From Rhizobium sp. Q54 (GTDB lineage: Bacteria > Pseudomonadota > Alphaproteobacteria > Rhizobiales > Xanthobacteraceae), in the NCBI GenBank assembly GCA_945907045.1, contig CAMDSH010000001.1:221866-285865 (forward strand): DNA of 64,000 nucleotides, in the 5' to 3' direction. Position numbers and translations under genes: made by a program. The notes under the pieces are model-generated. The model saw only the letters and a program-made list of their open reading frames with translations. It made no database searches and was not told the DNA's origin. Positions within the stretch are counted from its first letter, which is position 1. Every line of letters starts with the position of its first letter. Below, one piece after another: positions 9,342 through 18,891 of this stretch.

Positions 9342-10172
9342 TTAATCTCTCAGCAGTTCGTTAATGCTTGTCTTCGAGCGCGTACGCTCGTCCACGCGCT
9401 TGACGATGACCGCGCAATAAAGTCCGGGGCTGCCGTCTTTCCCCGGCAGCGTGCCGGGCACGACGACGGAATAGGCGGGTACTTCGCCTTGCAAAATCTT
9501 TCCGCTCTCGCGGTCGACGATCTTGGTGGATGCGCCGAGAAACACGCCCATCGAGAGCACTGCGCCGGTGCGCAGGATTACGCCTTCGGCGACTTCCGAG
9601 CGTGCGCCGACGAAGCAATTGTCCTCGATGATGACGGGGCCTGCTTGCAGCGGCTCGAGCACGCCGCCGATGCCGGCGCCGCCCGAGATGTGACAATTTT
9701 TCCCGATCTGCGCGCAGGAGCCTACCGTCGCCCAAGTATCGATCATCGTTCCTGAATCGACATAAGCGCCGAGATTGACGAAAGACGGCATCAGTACCGC
9801 GTTCGGCGCGATATAGGCCGAGCGGCGCACCACGCAACCCGGCACCGCGCGAAAGCCCGCTTTACGAAAACGCGCCGCGCTCCAGCCCTTGAACTTCGAA
9901 TCGACCTTGTCCCACCACACGGCTTTGCCCGGCCCGCCGGGTATCACGCTCATGTCGTTGAGGCGGAAGGAAAGCAGCACGGCTTTTTTCAGCCACTGGT
10001 TCACGCGCCAGGAATTGTCCACCTGCTTTTCGGCGACGCGCATCGCTCCGCTGTCGAGCAGTTCGAGCGCGGCGTTCACCGCCTTGCGCACCGGGCCCTT
10101 GGTCTTGGGGCCGATGCTGTCGCGCTTTTCGAAGGCGTCGTCGATGATTTTGGCGAGGTCGGCGGCTGGCAT
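9342..10172 (-). CDS. dapD: 2,3,4,5-tetrahydropyridine-2,6-dicarboxylate N-succinyltransferase
   Basis: DapD succinylates tetrahydrodipicolinate on the way to diaminopimelate and lysine. The 276-residue protein has an alpha-helical N-terminal domain (to about residue 95) and a left-handed beta-helix with hexapeptide repeats ([49 protein letters not shown]). It is followed by DUF805 and dapE in the same operon. Start [18 protein letters not shown] matches the family N-terminus. Confidence 0.97.
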   Translation of the reverse strand: MPAADLAKIIDDAFEKRDSIGPKTKGPVRKAVNAALELLDSGAMRVAEKQVDNSWRVNQWLKKAVLLSFRLNDMSVIPGGPGKAVWWDKVDSKFKGWSAARFRKAGFRAVPGCVVRRSAYIAPNAVLMPSFVNLGAYVDSGTMIDTWATVGSCAQIGKNCHISGGAGIGGVLEPLQAGPVIIEDNCFVGARSEVAEGVILRTGAVLSMGVFLGASTKIVDRESGKILQGEVPAYSVVVPGTLPGKDGSPGLYCAVIVKRVDERTRSKTSINELLRD

Positions 10173-10226
10173 GTTCGTTCCGGCGTTTGTTTGTCAGCGG
10201 TTTTGTCGGTGGCCGGGCGAGGGAAG

Positions 10227-10925
10227 TCAAGCGCCGGGGGCTATCCGCTGCAGAAAGCCCACGAGATCGTCGGTGAGATGATCGACATGGGCGGCGTCGC
10301 GGCCTTCCAGCTCCCAGTCCTCGCGGAAGACTTCGCGCGTGCCCTCCGGCACCACCAGCACTGTGGTCATGCCGAGCGCGTGCGGCGTTTCCAGATTGCG
10401 GGCGAGATCCTCGAACATGGCAGCCTTGGCGGCATCGATCTTGTGCTGCGCGAGAAAGCGCTCGTAGGTGACGGCGGAAGGTTTCGGCTCCAGCTCGGCG
10501 GCGACGATGTCGAATATGTCCTCGAAGTGCTCATGCACCGCGAGTTTTTTCATCACCGCGTCGGCGTGTTTACGCGTGCCGTTGGTGAGGATGAGCTTGC
10601 GCCCCTGCAATTTTTTCAACGCTTCGCCGAGCGCGGGATTTGGCTCCAGCGGCGAGTGGTCGATCTGGTGGACGAATTCCAGATAGTCGTCCGGCATCAT
10701 GCCATGCTCGGCCATCATCCCGCGCATGGTGGTGCCATAGCGTTTGTAATAATCCTTCTGCACGCGCGTTGCTTCGTCCGCGCCGACTTTCAGATAATCA
10801 ACCAGATACGCGCGGATGCGCTCGTCCACCTGCTGCCAGAGATTGAGATGATGCGGATAGAGCGTGTTGTCGAGATCGAACACCCAGGTCTCGACATGGC
10901 CGAAGCCGCGCGGCGCGTCTGTCAT
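10227..10925 (-). CDS. HAD-family pyrimidine 5'-nucleotidase
   Basis: The 232-residue protein is of the SDT1/Phm8-like pyrimidine 5'-nucleotidase type. HAD motif I is WVFDLDNTLYP (nucleophile Asp and acid Asp), motif II lies at LILTNGTRKH, and motifs III/IV at KAAMFEDLARN. The start MTDAPRGFGHVETW at 10925 is preferred because longer in-frame starts would run into the upstream DUF1036 gene, which ends at 10930. It lies 54 bases ahead of dapD. Substrate preference is inferred from family resemblance only. Confidence 0.85.
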   Translation of the reverse strand: MTDAPRGFGHVETWVFDLDNTLYPHHLNLWQQVDERIRAYLVDYLKVGADEATRVQKDYYKRYGTTMRGMMAEHGMMPDDYLEFVHQIDHSPLEPNPALGEALKKLQGRKLILTNGTRKHADAVMKKLAVHEHFEDIFDIVAAELEPKPSAVTYERFLAQHKIDAAKAAMFEDLARNLETPHALGMTTVLVVPEGTREVFREDWELEGRDAAHVDHLTDDLVGFLQRIAPGA

Positions 10926-10929
10926 CCGC

Positions 10930-11916
10930 TCAAGGTTCCTTGAAGCGAACGGTGGTGGAGTTGCGCCCTGCGACATCGATGGCCGCGAACGGGGCGGACA
11001 TCAGCCCGCGCGACGAGCAATCGTTGTGATCGTTGAGCTCGAACTTTCCCTCGCGCGTGCAGAGCTGAACGTTGCCGCCCCAGGCGAGCGGTTGCTCGCC
11101 GCGCTTGACCAGGAAACCGTTTTCGTCGACGGCCTCGGCATAAGTGTAAAGCCGCCGCGGCTCGCCGCGTACGTCCGGCTTCACGCATTTTCCCGGTTCG
11201 ATGCGGTACCAGCCGCGCGTGACGATGGCGCCCATCTCCACGATGCCGAGCGCCGCCATCACGGTGAGCTTGGTTTCGTTGCACCAGGAAAAACCGTTGC
11301 CGTCCGGCGACTGCGCGGCCTGCAGCAGCACGTTGAAGAAGTTCGGCTGCGACGCGGCGTTCGCCGGCAATTTGCGGTCGCGCAAAAAAGCCGCCAGCGC
11401 GGCTTCGGTCTTCGCGCCGGACAAGCCGTCGATCGGATTGGCGTCGTAGCCGGAGACGACCAGCAACCGCTGAATGCCCGCGAGCCGCGCCTGCTCGTCG
11501 GTGTAATCGGATTCCTCCGCGAGATTGGCGATCGGCCCCTTGCTGGTGTCGGTCGGCTTTACGGTGGTGAAGCGCACGGGGCGCTGTCCGCCCCGGCAGC
11601 CGCGTGCGCTGGCGATAGTGAAGTCGCGCTCGCCGACGCAGAGATCGGCATGGCCCGTCTGCGGCAATGGCGCTGCGCCGTACACCGACGGCGTACTGGC
11701 ATGCACATAAACCAGTTCGGCATCGAGCGGGCCTTCGAGCACATTGCGGCATTGGCCGGGCTCGATATGGAACCAGCCGCGCGTCGTCACGCTGGCGCGA
11801 TTTTCCAGGCCGATCGCCGCCTCGACCACGTAACTGGTGCGATTGCACAGCGACAATTCGGCGTGAGCGGGCGTTGCCGCGATAAGGATCGTCAGAAGTG
11901 CGATCAAGCGAATCAT
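10930..11916 (-). CDS. Exported protein with two DUF1036 domains
   Basis: The 328-residue product has a signal peptide (about 1-19, ending AHA-E) and two DUF1036 repeats: SLCNRTSYVVEAAIGLEN with RGWFHIEPGQC, and WCNETKLTVMAALGI with RGWYRIEPGKC. Between them (about 140-205) is a segment, GYDANPIDGLSGAKTEAALA, resembling a peptidoglycan-binding fold. Each repeat has matching cysteines, suggesting disulfides. The stop is 4 bases before the HAD gene start. A cell-wall role is inference. Confidence 0.82.
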   Translation of the reverse strand: MIRLIALLTILIAATPAHAELSLCNRTSYVVEAAIGLENRASVTTRGWFHIEPGQCRNVLEGPLDAELVYVHASTPSVYGAAPLPQTGHADLCVGERDFTIASARGCRGGQRPVRFTTVKPTDTSKGPIANLAEESDYTDEQARLAGIQRLLVVSGYDANPIDGLSGAKTEAALAAFLRDRKLPANAASQPNFFNVLLQAAQSPDGNGFSWCNETKLTVMAALGIVEMGAIVTRGWYRIEPGKCVKPDVRGEPRRLYTYAEAVDENGFLVKRGEQPLAWGGNVQLCTREGKFELNDHNDCSSRGLMSAPFAAIDVAGRNSTTVRFKEP

Positions 11917-11970
11917 TTCCGAAGATAATCTGCCCTTCGGAGCGCTCCCGCCACTCCGCCGTGGCTGGAT

Positions 11971-12867
11971 TTAAGGATGTATCAGCGTGCCGGCGCCGTG
12001 GTCGGTGAACAATTCGAGCAATACGGCGTGCGGTACCTTGCCGTCGAGGATAACCACGCCTTCGACGCCCTGTTCGAGCGCATAGAGGCAGGTCTCGACC
12101 TTCGGGATCATGCCGCCGGAAATGGTGCCGTCGGCGATCAGTTTGCGCGCGTCGGCGACGGTCAAATCCTCGATCAGCTGTTTATCCTTGTCGAGTACGC
12201 CCGGCACGTCGGTGAGCAGCAGCAGGCGCTTGGCCTTGAGTGCCCCGGCGATTGCCCCCGCGAAAGTGTCGGCGTTGACGTTGAACGTGCCGCCATTGGC
12301 GCCGGCGGCGACGGGCGCCAGCACCGGGATTAGCTCGCGGCCAAGCACGGTGTCGAGCACCGTGGTATCGACTTTGTCCGGTTCGCCGACGAAGCCGAGA
12401 TCGACCACCTTCTCGATATTGGAATCGGGATCGACCACGCGGCGGCCGACTTTTTTCGCCACCACCATGTTGCCGTCCTTGCCGCACAGGCCGATGGCCT
12501 TGCCGCCGGCGGCGTTGACGTAACCAACGATCTGCTTGTTGATCGAACCGGCCAGCACCATCTCGACGATTTCCAGCGTCTTGGCGTCGGTGATGCGCAG
12601 GCCGCCGGCGAATTGAGATTCAACGCCGGCCTTTTTCAGCATCGCCTCGATCTGCGGGCCGCCGCCATGCACCACCACCGGATTGATCCCGGTCTGTTCC
12701 AGCAGCACGATGTCGCGGGCGAACGCGCGCGCGGTTTCCTCGACGCCCATGGCATGGCCGCCGTATTTCACCACGACGATCTCGTCATCGTAGCGCTGCA
12801 TGTGTGGCAGCGCTTCGGAAAGGACGTGGGCGGCGTCGTGCGGCGTGATCTTCGGGGCTTTGCTCAT
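11971..12867 (-). CDS. argB: Acetylglutamate kinase
   Basis: ArgB phosphorylates N-acetylglutamate in arginine synthesis. The 298-residue amino-acid kinase has [10 protein letters not shown] (phosphate-binding lysine), VVHGGGPQI, and [17 protein letters not shown]. An N-terminal helix extension of about 25 residues is typical of the arginine-inhibited hexameric type. engB lies 61 bases upstream on the same strand, a common rhizobial arrangement. argD and argF are about 29 kb away in this window, so the arginine genes are dispersed. Confidence 0.97.
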   Translation of the reverse strand: MSKAPKITPHDAAHVLSEALPHMQRYDDEIVVVKYGGHAMGVEETARAFARDIVLLEQTGINPVVVHGGGPQIEAMLKKAGVESQFAGGLRITDAKTLEIVEMVLAGSINKQIVGYVNAAGGKAIGLCGKDGNMVVAKKVGRRVVDPDSNIEKVVDLGFVGEPDKVDTTVLDTVLGRELIPVLAPVAAGANGGTFNVNADTFAGAIAGALKAKRLLLLTDVPGVLDKDKQLIEDLTVADARKLIADGTISGGMIPKVETCLYALEQGVEGVVILDGKVPHAVLLELFTDHGAGTLIHP

Positions 12868-12928
12868 CGCGGGCCTTTATCTCGAATGCGAGAGGGTTCT
12901 AGCCGAGAGCGCGTGGCGCGACAATGTA

Positions 12929-13576
12929 TTAACCGCGCCGCTCCCCTAACAACCTTGCGATCGCGGCGCGCAGTTCGGGAATGCCGGCACTGTCGTGGGA
13001 CGAGGTTGTGAGCACTTCGGGGAAGGCGGCAGGACGCTTTGCCAGCTTGGCTTTTAGCCCTGCAATGCGCTCGGTCAGCGCCGCCGGTTTCACTGCGTCG
13101 GCTTTGGTCAGCACGATCTGATGACTGATCGCTGACTCGCCGAGCGCGCCAAGAATGCTGTCGTCGGCGTCTTTCAGACCGTGGCGGGCATCGACCAGCA
13201 CATAGACGCGGGCGAGGCTGGCGCGGCCACGCAGGTAATCGTGAATCAGCGCCGTCCATTCCGCGATCTTGGCTTTCGGCGCCTCGGCGTATCCGTAGCC
13301 CGGCATGTCGACCAGCGTGAGGCCGTGGCCCGCCGAAAAGAAAATCAGCTCCTGCGTGCGGCCGGGCGTGTGCGAGGTGCGCGCCAGCGCTTTACGTCCG
13401 GTGAGCGCGTTGATCAGGCTCGACTTGCCGACGTTGGAGCGTCCGGCGAAGGCAATCTCGACGCCCTGCATGGGGGGCAACGATTGCGGCGAACTCGCCG
13501 CCGACAGGAAGTCCCATTGCACGCCGAATAGCCGGCGGCCGGTTTCGATTTCTCGAGATGAAAATTCCGAGGTCAT
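12929..13576 (-). CDS. engB: Ribosome biogenesis GTP-binding protein EngB/YsxC
   Basis: The 215-residue GTPase assists 50S subunit assembly. It shows G1 GRSNVGKSSLIN, the switch region RTSHTPGRTQ, G3 DMPGYGYA and G4 TKAD. Length agrees with the family. It follows yidC after a 161-base spacer carrying a palindromic repeat element and precedes argB. Confidence 0.97.
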   Translation of the reverse strand: MTSEFSSREIETGRRLFGVQWDFLSAASSPQSLPPMQGVEIAFAGRSNVGKSSLINALTGRKALARTSHTPGRTQELIFFSAGHGLTLVDMPGYGYAEAPKAKIAEWTALIHDYLRGRASLARVYVLVDARHGLKDADDSILGALGESAISHQIVLTKADAVKPAALTERIAGLKAKLAKRPAAFPEVLTTSSHDSAGIPELRAAIARLLGERRG

Positions 13577-13584
13577 TTTGTGTC

Positions 13585-13735
13585 ATGCCCCGCGTAGGCG
13601 GGGCATCCAGTAATCGCCGGGCTGGCGCATGCGACGTGCACAACAACGTATGTCAACGGATACTGGATCGCCCGGTCAAGTTTACAGTCGGGCCGGCCGA
13701 CGGCCGGACCCGGTTGCCGGGCGACGACAGCAGAA
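13585..13735. repeat. Composite palindromic intergenic repeat between engB and yidC
   Basis: A perfect 9-bp hairpin (ATGCCCCGC at 13585-13593 with GCGGGGCAT at 13598-13606) leads into ATCCAGTA, whose inverse TACTGGAT recurs at 13661-13668. Further GC-rich palindromic sequence (CCCGGTTGCCGGGCG) runs to near 13735. It resembles dispersed intergenic repeats often seen in Bradyrhizobium-like genomes. It may also act as a terminator or mRNA stabiliser at the yidC 3' end. Confidence 0.7.
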
Positions 13736-13737
13736 CG

Positions 13738-15558
13738 TCAGTCCGATTTTTTCTTGGCGAACAGCGACTTGATGTTGTCGAACAATTCGATCTTGGCGCC
13801 GTGCTTCCGCATGATCACGCTCTGCTGGATCACCGAGAGCGTGTTGTTCCAGGCCCAGTAGATGACCAGGCCGGCGGGGAAAGTCGCCAGCATGAAAGTG
13901 AAGATCAGCGGCATCCAGTCGAAGATCATCTTCTGCGTCGGATCGGGCGGCGACGGATTGAGCTTCATCTGCACGAACATGGTCACGCCCATGATCAGCG
14001 GCCATACGCCGAGCGCGAGGAAGTGTCCGAACACTGGCAACGCGGTGGGGTCGAAAGGCAGCAGGCCGAACAGATTGAACAGATTGGTCGGATCGGGCGC
14101 GGCGAGGTCGTGGATCCAGCCGAAGAACGGCGCGTGGCGCATCTCAATAGTGACGAACAGCACCTTGTAGAGCGCGAAGAAAACCGGAATCTGAATCAGA
14201 ATAGGCAGGCAGCCTGCGATTGGATTTATCTTTTCCTGCTTGTACAGCTCCATCAGCGCCGCCTGTTGCTTCGCCTTGTCGTCGGCAAAGCGTTCGCGGA
14301 TTTCGGTCATCTGCGGCTGCACGGCCTTCATCTTCGCCATCGAGGCGTAGGATTTATTGGCGAGCGGGAAGAACACGATCTTGATCAGCACGGTGACCAG
14401 CAGAATGGCGATGCCGAAGTTCCCCGTCAGACGGAAGAAATAATCCATCACGATGAACATCGGCTTGGTGATGAAATAGAACCAGCCCCAGTCGATCATC
14501 AGATCGAAGCGGCTGATGTTCTGCTCTTTCTCATACTGGCTGATGAGATTGACTTCCTTCGCGCCGGCGAAGAGGCGCGTATCGGCGGTGGCGGTCGCGC
14601 CGGGCGCGACGTTGCGTTGTTCGAGCAGGTAATCCGCCTGATAGATGCGCTGCGCGCCCGTCAGCGTGCTCAGGAATTCCGCCTTGATCGCCGCATTCTG
14701 CGGCGGAATCAGCGTTGCGGCCCAATATTTGTCGGTGATGCCGAGCCAGTAATTGGATTTCGTGAATTCGATTTTCTTTTTGTCTTCAATGTTCTTGTAG
14801 GTGTCCTCTTGCAGCTTGTCGTCGAGCACGCCGATCATGCCTTCATGCAGGATGTAATAGCCCTGCACCTGTGGCGTGCCGTGACGTGAGATCAGCGCAT
14901 AAGGATAGAGTGAGACCGCAGCCGCGCTTTTGTTGGCGACTTCGTCCTTGACGGTGAAAAGATATTTGTCGTCGACCGAGATGGTGCGCGCGAATTCGAG
15001 GCCATCGCCGTTATTGTAGGTGAGTTTCACCGGTTGGCCGACGCCGAGCGCGTTGGAGCCAGCTTGTGTCCAGACGGTATCCGGTCCCGGCAGCTTGGCG
15101 GTGGTGCCGGTGGCGGCGACCCAGCCGAATTCGGCGTAGAACGGTTCGGGGCTTCCCGAGGGCGACAGCAGCACGATGGCTGGCGATTTCGGATCGACCG
15201 TCTCGCGATATTTCACCAGCGAAAGATCGTCGATGCGCCCGCCCTTGAGCGCGATCGATCCGTTAAGGCTCGGAGTGTCGATGCGAATGCGCGGCGTCGC
15301 GGAAATCGTGGCTGCGCGCGTGGCGGCGATGACCGCCGCGGGCGGCGCGGCCTGCCCCGGAATCACCGGTGCGCCGCCCGGTTGCGCGGCAGCGGGCGCC
15401 GGCTGTCCGGGTTGCGCGGGCAGCGTTACCTGCGCTTGTTTCTGCGCCTGTTCCTGTTTTTGCTTCTCCATCTGCGGCATGCCGACGAAGTACTGCCATG
15501 AGATCAGCACCAAGGCTGACAGCACGACCGCGAGAATGGTGTTTTTCTGATCGTTCAT
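13738..15558 (-). CDS. yidC: Membrane protein insertase YidC/Oxa1
   Basis: YidC inserts and folds inner-membrane proteins, alone or with SecYEG. The 606-residue protein has an N-terminal membrane segment (about 7-23), a Pro/Ala/Gln-rich linker, a large periplasmic beta-domain (about 90-350), and the conserved five-helix core beginning FDLMIDWGWFYFITKPMF, with the ITEIRERFADDK-like cytoplasmic loop. The ATG overlaps the rnpA stop by four bases. No yidD lies between rnpA and yidC. Confidence 0.98.
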   Translation of the reverse strand: MNDQKNTILAVVLSALVLISWQYFVGMPQMEKQKQEQAQKQAQVTLPAQPGQPAPAAAQPGGAPVIPGQAAPPAAVIAATRAATISATPRIRIDTPSLNGSIALKGGRIDDLSLVKYRETVDPKSPAIVLLSPSGSPEPFYAEFGWVAATGTTAKLPGPDTVWTQAGSNALGVGQPVKLTYNNGDGLEFARTISVDDKYLFTVKDEVANKSAAAVSLYPYALISRHGTPQVQGYYILHEGMIGVLDDKLQEDTYKNIEDKKKIEFTKSNYWLGITDKYWAATLIPPQNAAIKAEFLSTLTGAQRIYQADYLLEQRNVAPGATATADTRLFAGAKEVNLISQYEKEQNISRFDLMIDWGWFYFITKPMFIVMDYFFRLTGNFGIAILLVTVLIKIVFFPLANKSYASMAKMKAVQPQMTEIRERFADDKAKQQAALMELYKQEKINPIAGCLPILIQIPVFFALYKVLFVTIEMRHAPFFGWIHDLAAPDPTNLFNLFGLLPFDPTALPVFGHFLALGVWPLIMGVTMFVQMKLNPSPPDPTQKMIFDWMPLIFTFMLATFPAGLVIYWAWNNTLSVIQQSVIMRKHGAKIELFDNIKSLFAKKKSD

Positions 15559-15917
15559 GAAACGGACGCTCGTATTGCCTTGCCGTGCCCCGCATGCAGC
15601 CGGCGCAATGCGCCGTCGAATTCCTCGGCCATGCGCGCGAACGTCAGCGAGAGCGCGGCGCGGCGGCCTACCAGCACGTAATCGTATCCGGCGCGCAACG
15701 GCGCCGTGGCCGCGAGCCTGACGATTTCCCGCAAGCGCCGGCGGATGCGATTGCGCACAACCGCGTTGCCGATTTTCTTGGTGACGGTGAAGCCGACACG
15801 CACCGGCCCTTCGTCATCGTCTTTTCGCTTGCGCGCCTGCAGCACGAACGCCGCTGCCGGAATTTTGGATCCGGTCGCGGCGGCCAGGAAGTCCGCTCGT
15901 TGCCTCAATCGTTCCAT
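15555..15917 (-). CDS. rnpA: Ribonuclease P protein component
   Basis: RnpA is the protein cofactor of RNase P, which matures tRNA 5' ends. The 120-residue basic protein begins MERLRQRADFLAAA and holds the RNR signature NRIRRRLREIVR. It sits between rpmH (30 bases upstream) and yidC (4-base overlap), the standard order. Confidence 0.97.
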   Translation of the reverse strand: MERLRQRADFLAAATGSKIPAAAFVLQARKRKDDDEGPVRVGFTVTKKIGNAVVRNRIRRRLREIVRLAATAPLRAGYDYVLVGRRAALSLTFARMAEEFDGALRRLHAGHGKAIRASVS

Positions 15918-15946
15918 GAAATCTTAAGGATGCGCTGCGCGCAAAG

Positions 15947-16081
15947 TTAGGCGCTGAGCCGCTTGCGCCCATGCGCACGCCGCTTGCGGAGCACTTTGCG
16001 TCCGCCTTTGGTGGCCATGCGCGAGCGGAAGCCGTGACGGCGCTTGCGTACCAGTTTGCTCGGTTGATAGGTCCGCTTCAC
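15947..16081 (-). CDS. rpmH: 50S ribosomal protein L34
   Basis: The 44-residue, extremely basic protein reads [18 protein letters not shown] at its N-terminus and ends GRKRLSA, the L34 pattern. The start codon is GTG at 16081, with a GGAGAA ribosome site about 9 bases upstream. A strong promoter lies about 60 bases before it. It heads the rpmH-rnpA-yidC operon. Confidence 0.98.
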   Translation of the reverse strand: MKRTYQPSKLVRKRRHGFRSRMATKGGRKVLRKRRAHGRKRLSA

Positions 16082-16147
16082 TGCAATGGTTCTCCGCTGG
16101 CCGCGCTGGAAATCCGGATATATTGGGTTAGCGCTGGATTTGCGCGG

Positions 16148-16176
16148 CTTATAAGGGAGGCCCTCCGGCCCGTCAA
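16148..16176 (-). promoter_or_regulatory. Sigma-70 promoter of rpmH operon
   Basis: On the minus strand, TTGACG (16176-16171), a 17-base spacer and TATAAG (16153-16148), predicting a start near 16141 and a leader of about 60 bases before the rpmH GTG. Near-consensus boxes with ideal spacing fit a ribosomal-protein operon. Confidence 0.65.
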
Positions 16177-16298
16177 TGCGACGTGCGGCCCCGCCCGGCC
16201 CAGTTATGGCCCTAATATGATGTTGATTGGCGCCCATTACACCGCGAGATAGCGTGATTACATCCGGTTCTGATGATGACTGATTTAAGGCACGAGCG

Positions 16299-17774
16299 AT
16301 GACGGACAACGCCGCCTGGACAAAGGAATTGGGTCCGGCGCACGCACCGCGTTTCGGACTCTCCGGCAAGCTGTTGTTGCTCACGGTCCTGTTCGTGATG
16401 CTGGCCGAAGTGCTCATCTACGTGCCGTCTATCGCCAATTTTCGTCTCAACTGGCTTAACGATCGCCTTGCCGCCGCGCACACCGCCGCGCTCGTGCTCG
16501 ATGCCGCGCCGAGCGGAATGGTGCCGGAGCCGCTGGCGCGGCAGATCCTCGAGAGCATCGGCGCCAAGGCCGTCGCCATGAAAATGGGGACGCAGCGCCG
16601 GCTGCTCGCTGTCTCCGAGATGCCGTCCTCGATCCACCACGACGTCGACATGCGCAACATGTCTTCGATCACCGCCACCTATGAGGCGATCGAAAGCCTG
16701 TTCTTCTGCAAGGACAGCGACATCATCCGCGCCGTCGGCCCGGCGCCGATGGGCGGTGACTTTCTCGAAATCGTGCTGGAGGAAGGCCCGCTCCGGCAGG
16801 CGATGTTCAAGTTTTCCGGCAACGTGCTGCTGATCTCGCTGGTGATCTCCGGCATCACCGCGATGCTGGTGTTCTTCGCACTGCATTACATGCTGGTGCG
16901 CCCGATGCGCCGCATCACCGCCAACATGACCGCGTTCCGCGCCGACCCGGAAAATCCGGGACGCATCATTGTCGCTTCAAGCCGCCGCGACGAAATCGGC
17001 ACGGCTGAGAGCGAGCTGGCCACCATGCAACGCGATCTTGCCTCGATGCTGCACCAAAAAAACAGGCTGGCCGCGCTCGGGCTCGCGGTGTCGAAGATCA
17101 ATCACGACCTGCGCAACTTGCTGGCCTCGGCGCAATTGTTTTCCGATCAATTTTCCAGTTCGCCGGATCCGAAAGTGCAGCGCTTCGCGCCCAAACTGAT
17201 GCGCGCGCTGGAGCGCGCCATCGCGTTCTGCCAATCGACGCTGTCCTACGGCGCGGCGCAGGAAGCTCCGCCCGACCGCAAGACCGTCACGCTCGATCCG
17301 CTGATTGAGGAAGTGCACGAAGCGCTCGGTCTCAAGCTCGAAGTGCCGATCCGCTGGATCGTCGCCGTTGAGCGCGGCATGACGGTGGAAGCCGACCACG
17401 ATCAGCTGTTTCGAATCCTGCTCAATCTCACGCGCAACGCGGTGCAAGCGCTGGAAGGCCGCGCATCGCGCGACCCCGCGCGCGACCAGATCCGCATCAC
17501 CGGCCGGCGCGAAGGCGCGGTGGCGGTGATCGAGGTTTCCGACACCGGCCCCGGGATTTCCGACAAGGCACGCGCGCATTTGTTCGAGGCGTTCCAGGGC
17601 TCGACCCGGCCGGGCGGCTCGGGCCTCGGCCTCGCCATCGCAGCCGAACTGGTGCGTGCGCATGGCGGCGACATTCGCCTGGTCGATGGCACCATCGGCG
17701 CGACGTTCAGCATCACCATCCCGGATCGCGCGGTCGAGCTCGACGCCCGCCGCGGAGAACGCGCGCGAGCCTGA
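16299..17774 (+). CDS. Membrane sensor histidine kinase without an adjacent regulator
   Basis: The 491-residue protein has two membrane segments (about 24-43 and 174-197) flanking a periplasmic sensor of about 130 residues, a HAMP-like linker, an H-box at [13 protein letters not shown] (His269), N-box [13 protein letters not shown]1 DTGPGIS and G2 GSGLGLAIA. The H-box with Asn-His-Asp-Leu-Arg-Asn is a HisKA variant. No response regulator flanks it. It diverges from rpmH and precedes the polyketide synthase, from which it is separated by a stress-type promoter; the signal is unknown. Confidence 0.92.
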   Translation: MTDNAAWTKELGPAHAPRFGLSGKLLLLTVLFVMLAEVLIYVPSIANFRLNWLNDRLAAAHTAALVLDAAPSGMVPEPLARQILESIGAKAVAMKMGTQRRLLAVSEMPSSIHHDVDMRNMSSITATYEAIESLFFCKDSDIIRAVGPAPMGGDFLEIVLEEGPLRQAMFKFSGNVLLISLVISGITAMLVFFALHYMLVRPMRRITANMTAFRADPENPGRIIVASSRRDEIGTAESELATMQRDLASMLHQKNRLAALGLAVSKINHDLRNLLASAQLFSDQFSSSPDPKVQRFAPKLMRALERAIAFCQSTLSYGAAQEAPPDRKTVTLDPLIEEVHEALGLKLEVPIRWIVAVERGMTVEADHDQLFRILLNLTRNAVQALEGRASRDPARDQIRITGRREGAVAVIEVSDTGPGISDKARAHLFEAFQGSTRPGGSGLGLAIAAELVRAHGGDIRLVDGTIGATFSITIPDRAVELDARRGERARA

Positions 17775-17779
17775 AATTT

Positions 17780-17804
17780 TTGGAACAGACGGCGCTGCAC
17801 GGTG
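17780..17804 (+). promoter_or_regulatory. EcfG-type (general stress sigma) promoter before the polyketide synthase
   Basis: GGAAC at 17780-17784, a 17-base spacer, GTT at 17802-17804. Alphaproteobacterial EcfG promoters read GGAAC-N16/17-CGTT; here the base before GTT is T. It is 20 bases before the first possible ATG (17825) and 47 before the second (17852). Use is inferred. Confidence 0.45.
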
Positions 17805-17851
17805 TTCAATGAATTGGGCGCCGCATGGGGAGCGGCCATAAGGTCTTCGCA

Positions 17852-18891
17852 ATGGTATCGCTGCTGGGATTAGCGACGGCGGTGCCGCCTCATCGACTCG
17901 ATCAATCCGCCGTTATCGGAATCGCCGGGCGCAAGTTCGCGAAAAGCCTCGCGCGCTATCCAAAGCTCGCGGATGTGTTCGTCAATGCCGGCATCGATCG
18001 GCGCTATTCCGCGCGTCCCTTGCGATGGTTCGAGGAACCGCACGACTGGAGCGAGCGCACGCAGGCTTATCTCGACGGCGCCGGCGATCTATTCGTCAAG
18101 GCGGCGAAGCTGGCGCTCAAGCGTGCGCGCATCGCCGCGCGCGATGTCGATGTGATCGTCACCGTATCGTCGACCGGCATCGCGACGCCGAGTCTGGAAG
18201 CACGCGCCGCGAAAAATTGGGATTTCGCGCCGATGCCGCGCGCGTTCCCATATTCGGGCTCGGCTGCGCCGGCGGCGTTTCCGGATTGGCCACCGCGGCG
18301 AAACTGGCGCGCGCGAAACCCGGTGACACAGTGCTGCTCGTTGTTGTGGAGCTTTGCACATTGTCGTTTCGCGGCGACCGCGGCACCAAGGCGGATGTTA
18401 TTTCCACCGCTTTGTTCGGCGACGGCGCGGCAGCGGCCGTGCTGCGCGCGGGAAAGACGAAATCGAAACTTCGCATCGGCATGGCGGCAGAGCACACCTG
18501 GCCGGACACGCTCGACATCATGGGCTGGTCGGTCGATCCGATAGGTTTCGGCGTCGTGCTATCGCGCTCGCTCCCCGCATTCGTCGAGCAGCGGCTCGCT
18601 GCGCCCGCGCGCCGCTTCATGAAAGCCGCCAAACTGAAAAATCCGCGCTTCATCTGCCATCCCGGCGGCGCCAAGGTGCTGAACGCGGTGGAGACGGCGC
18701 TTGGGCTGAAAAGCGGAACGCTAGCCGACGAGCGCGAGGTGCTGCGCCGTTACGGAAACATGTCAGCGCCGACCGTGCTGTTCGTGCTGGAGCGCGCGCT
18801 CAAGCGCGGCCTGAAGGGACCGGCGGTGCTCTCCGCGCTCGGGCCGGGTTTCACCGCGAGTTTTCTGGCGATCGAGGGTTCCCGTGGGTGA
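17852..18891 (+). pseudogene. Type III polyketide synthase (BpsA-like), interrupted by one frameshift
   Basis: Chalcone/stilbene-synthase-like enzymes condense malonyl-CoA onto a fatty acyl-CoA starter to make alkylpyrones or resorcinols. The N-terminal third (MVSLLGLATAVPPHRL to TVSSTGIATPSLEAR) reads in one frame and the rest in the -1 frame. The switch falls at a run of five A (18212-18216): a sixth A would give one 346-residue protein. All catalytic residues are downstream: Cys in FGLGCAGG (codon 18265-18267), His in CHPGG, Asn in GNMSAPT. ATG 17825 is an alternative start. The methyltransferase gene overlaps its end. A sequencing error, a real mutation or phase variation are all possible; product identity is sure. 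Confidence 0.88.

Noticed and set aside
13558..14889. 443-codon plus-strand frame across yidC
   Set aside because: Antisense to yidC, no recognisable domain, strongly biased composition.
18211..18220. Programmed -1 frameshift in the polyketide synthase (G AAA AAT)
   Set aside because: The site is not a canonical X XXY YYZ slippery heptamer and I see no strong downstream stem; such a mechanism is not known for this family. An indel explains it more simply.
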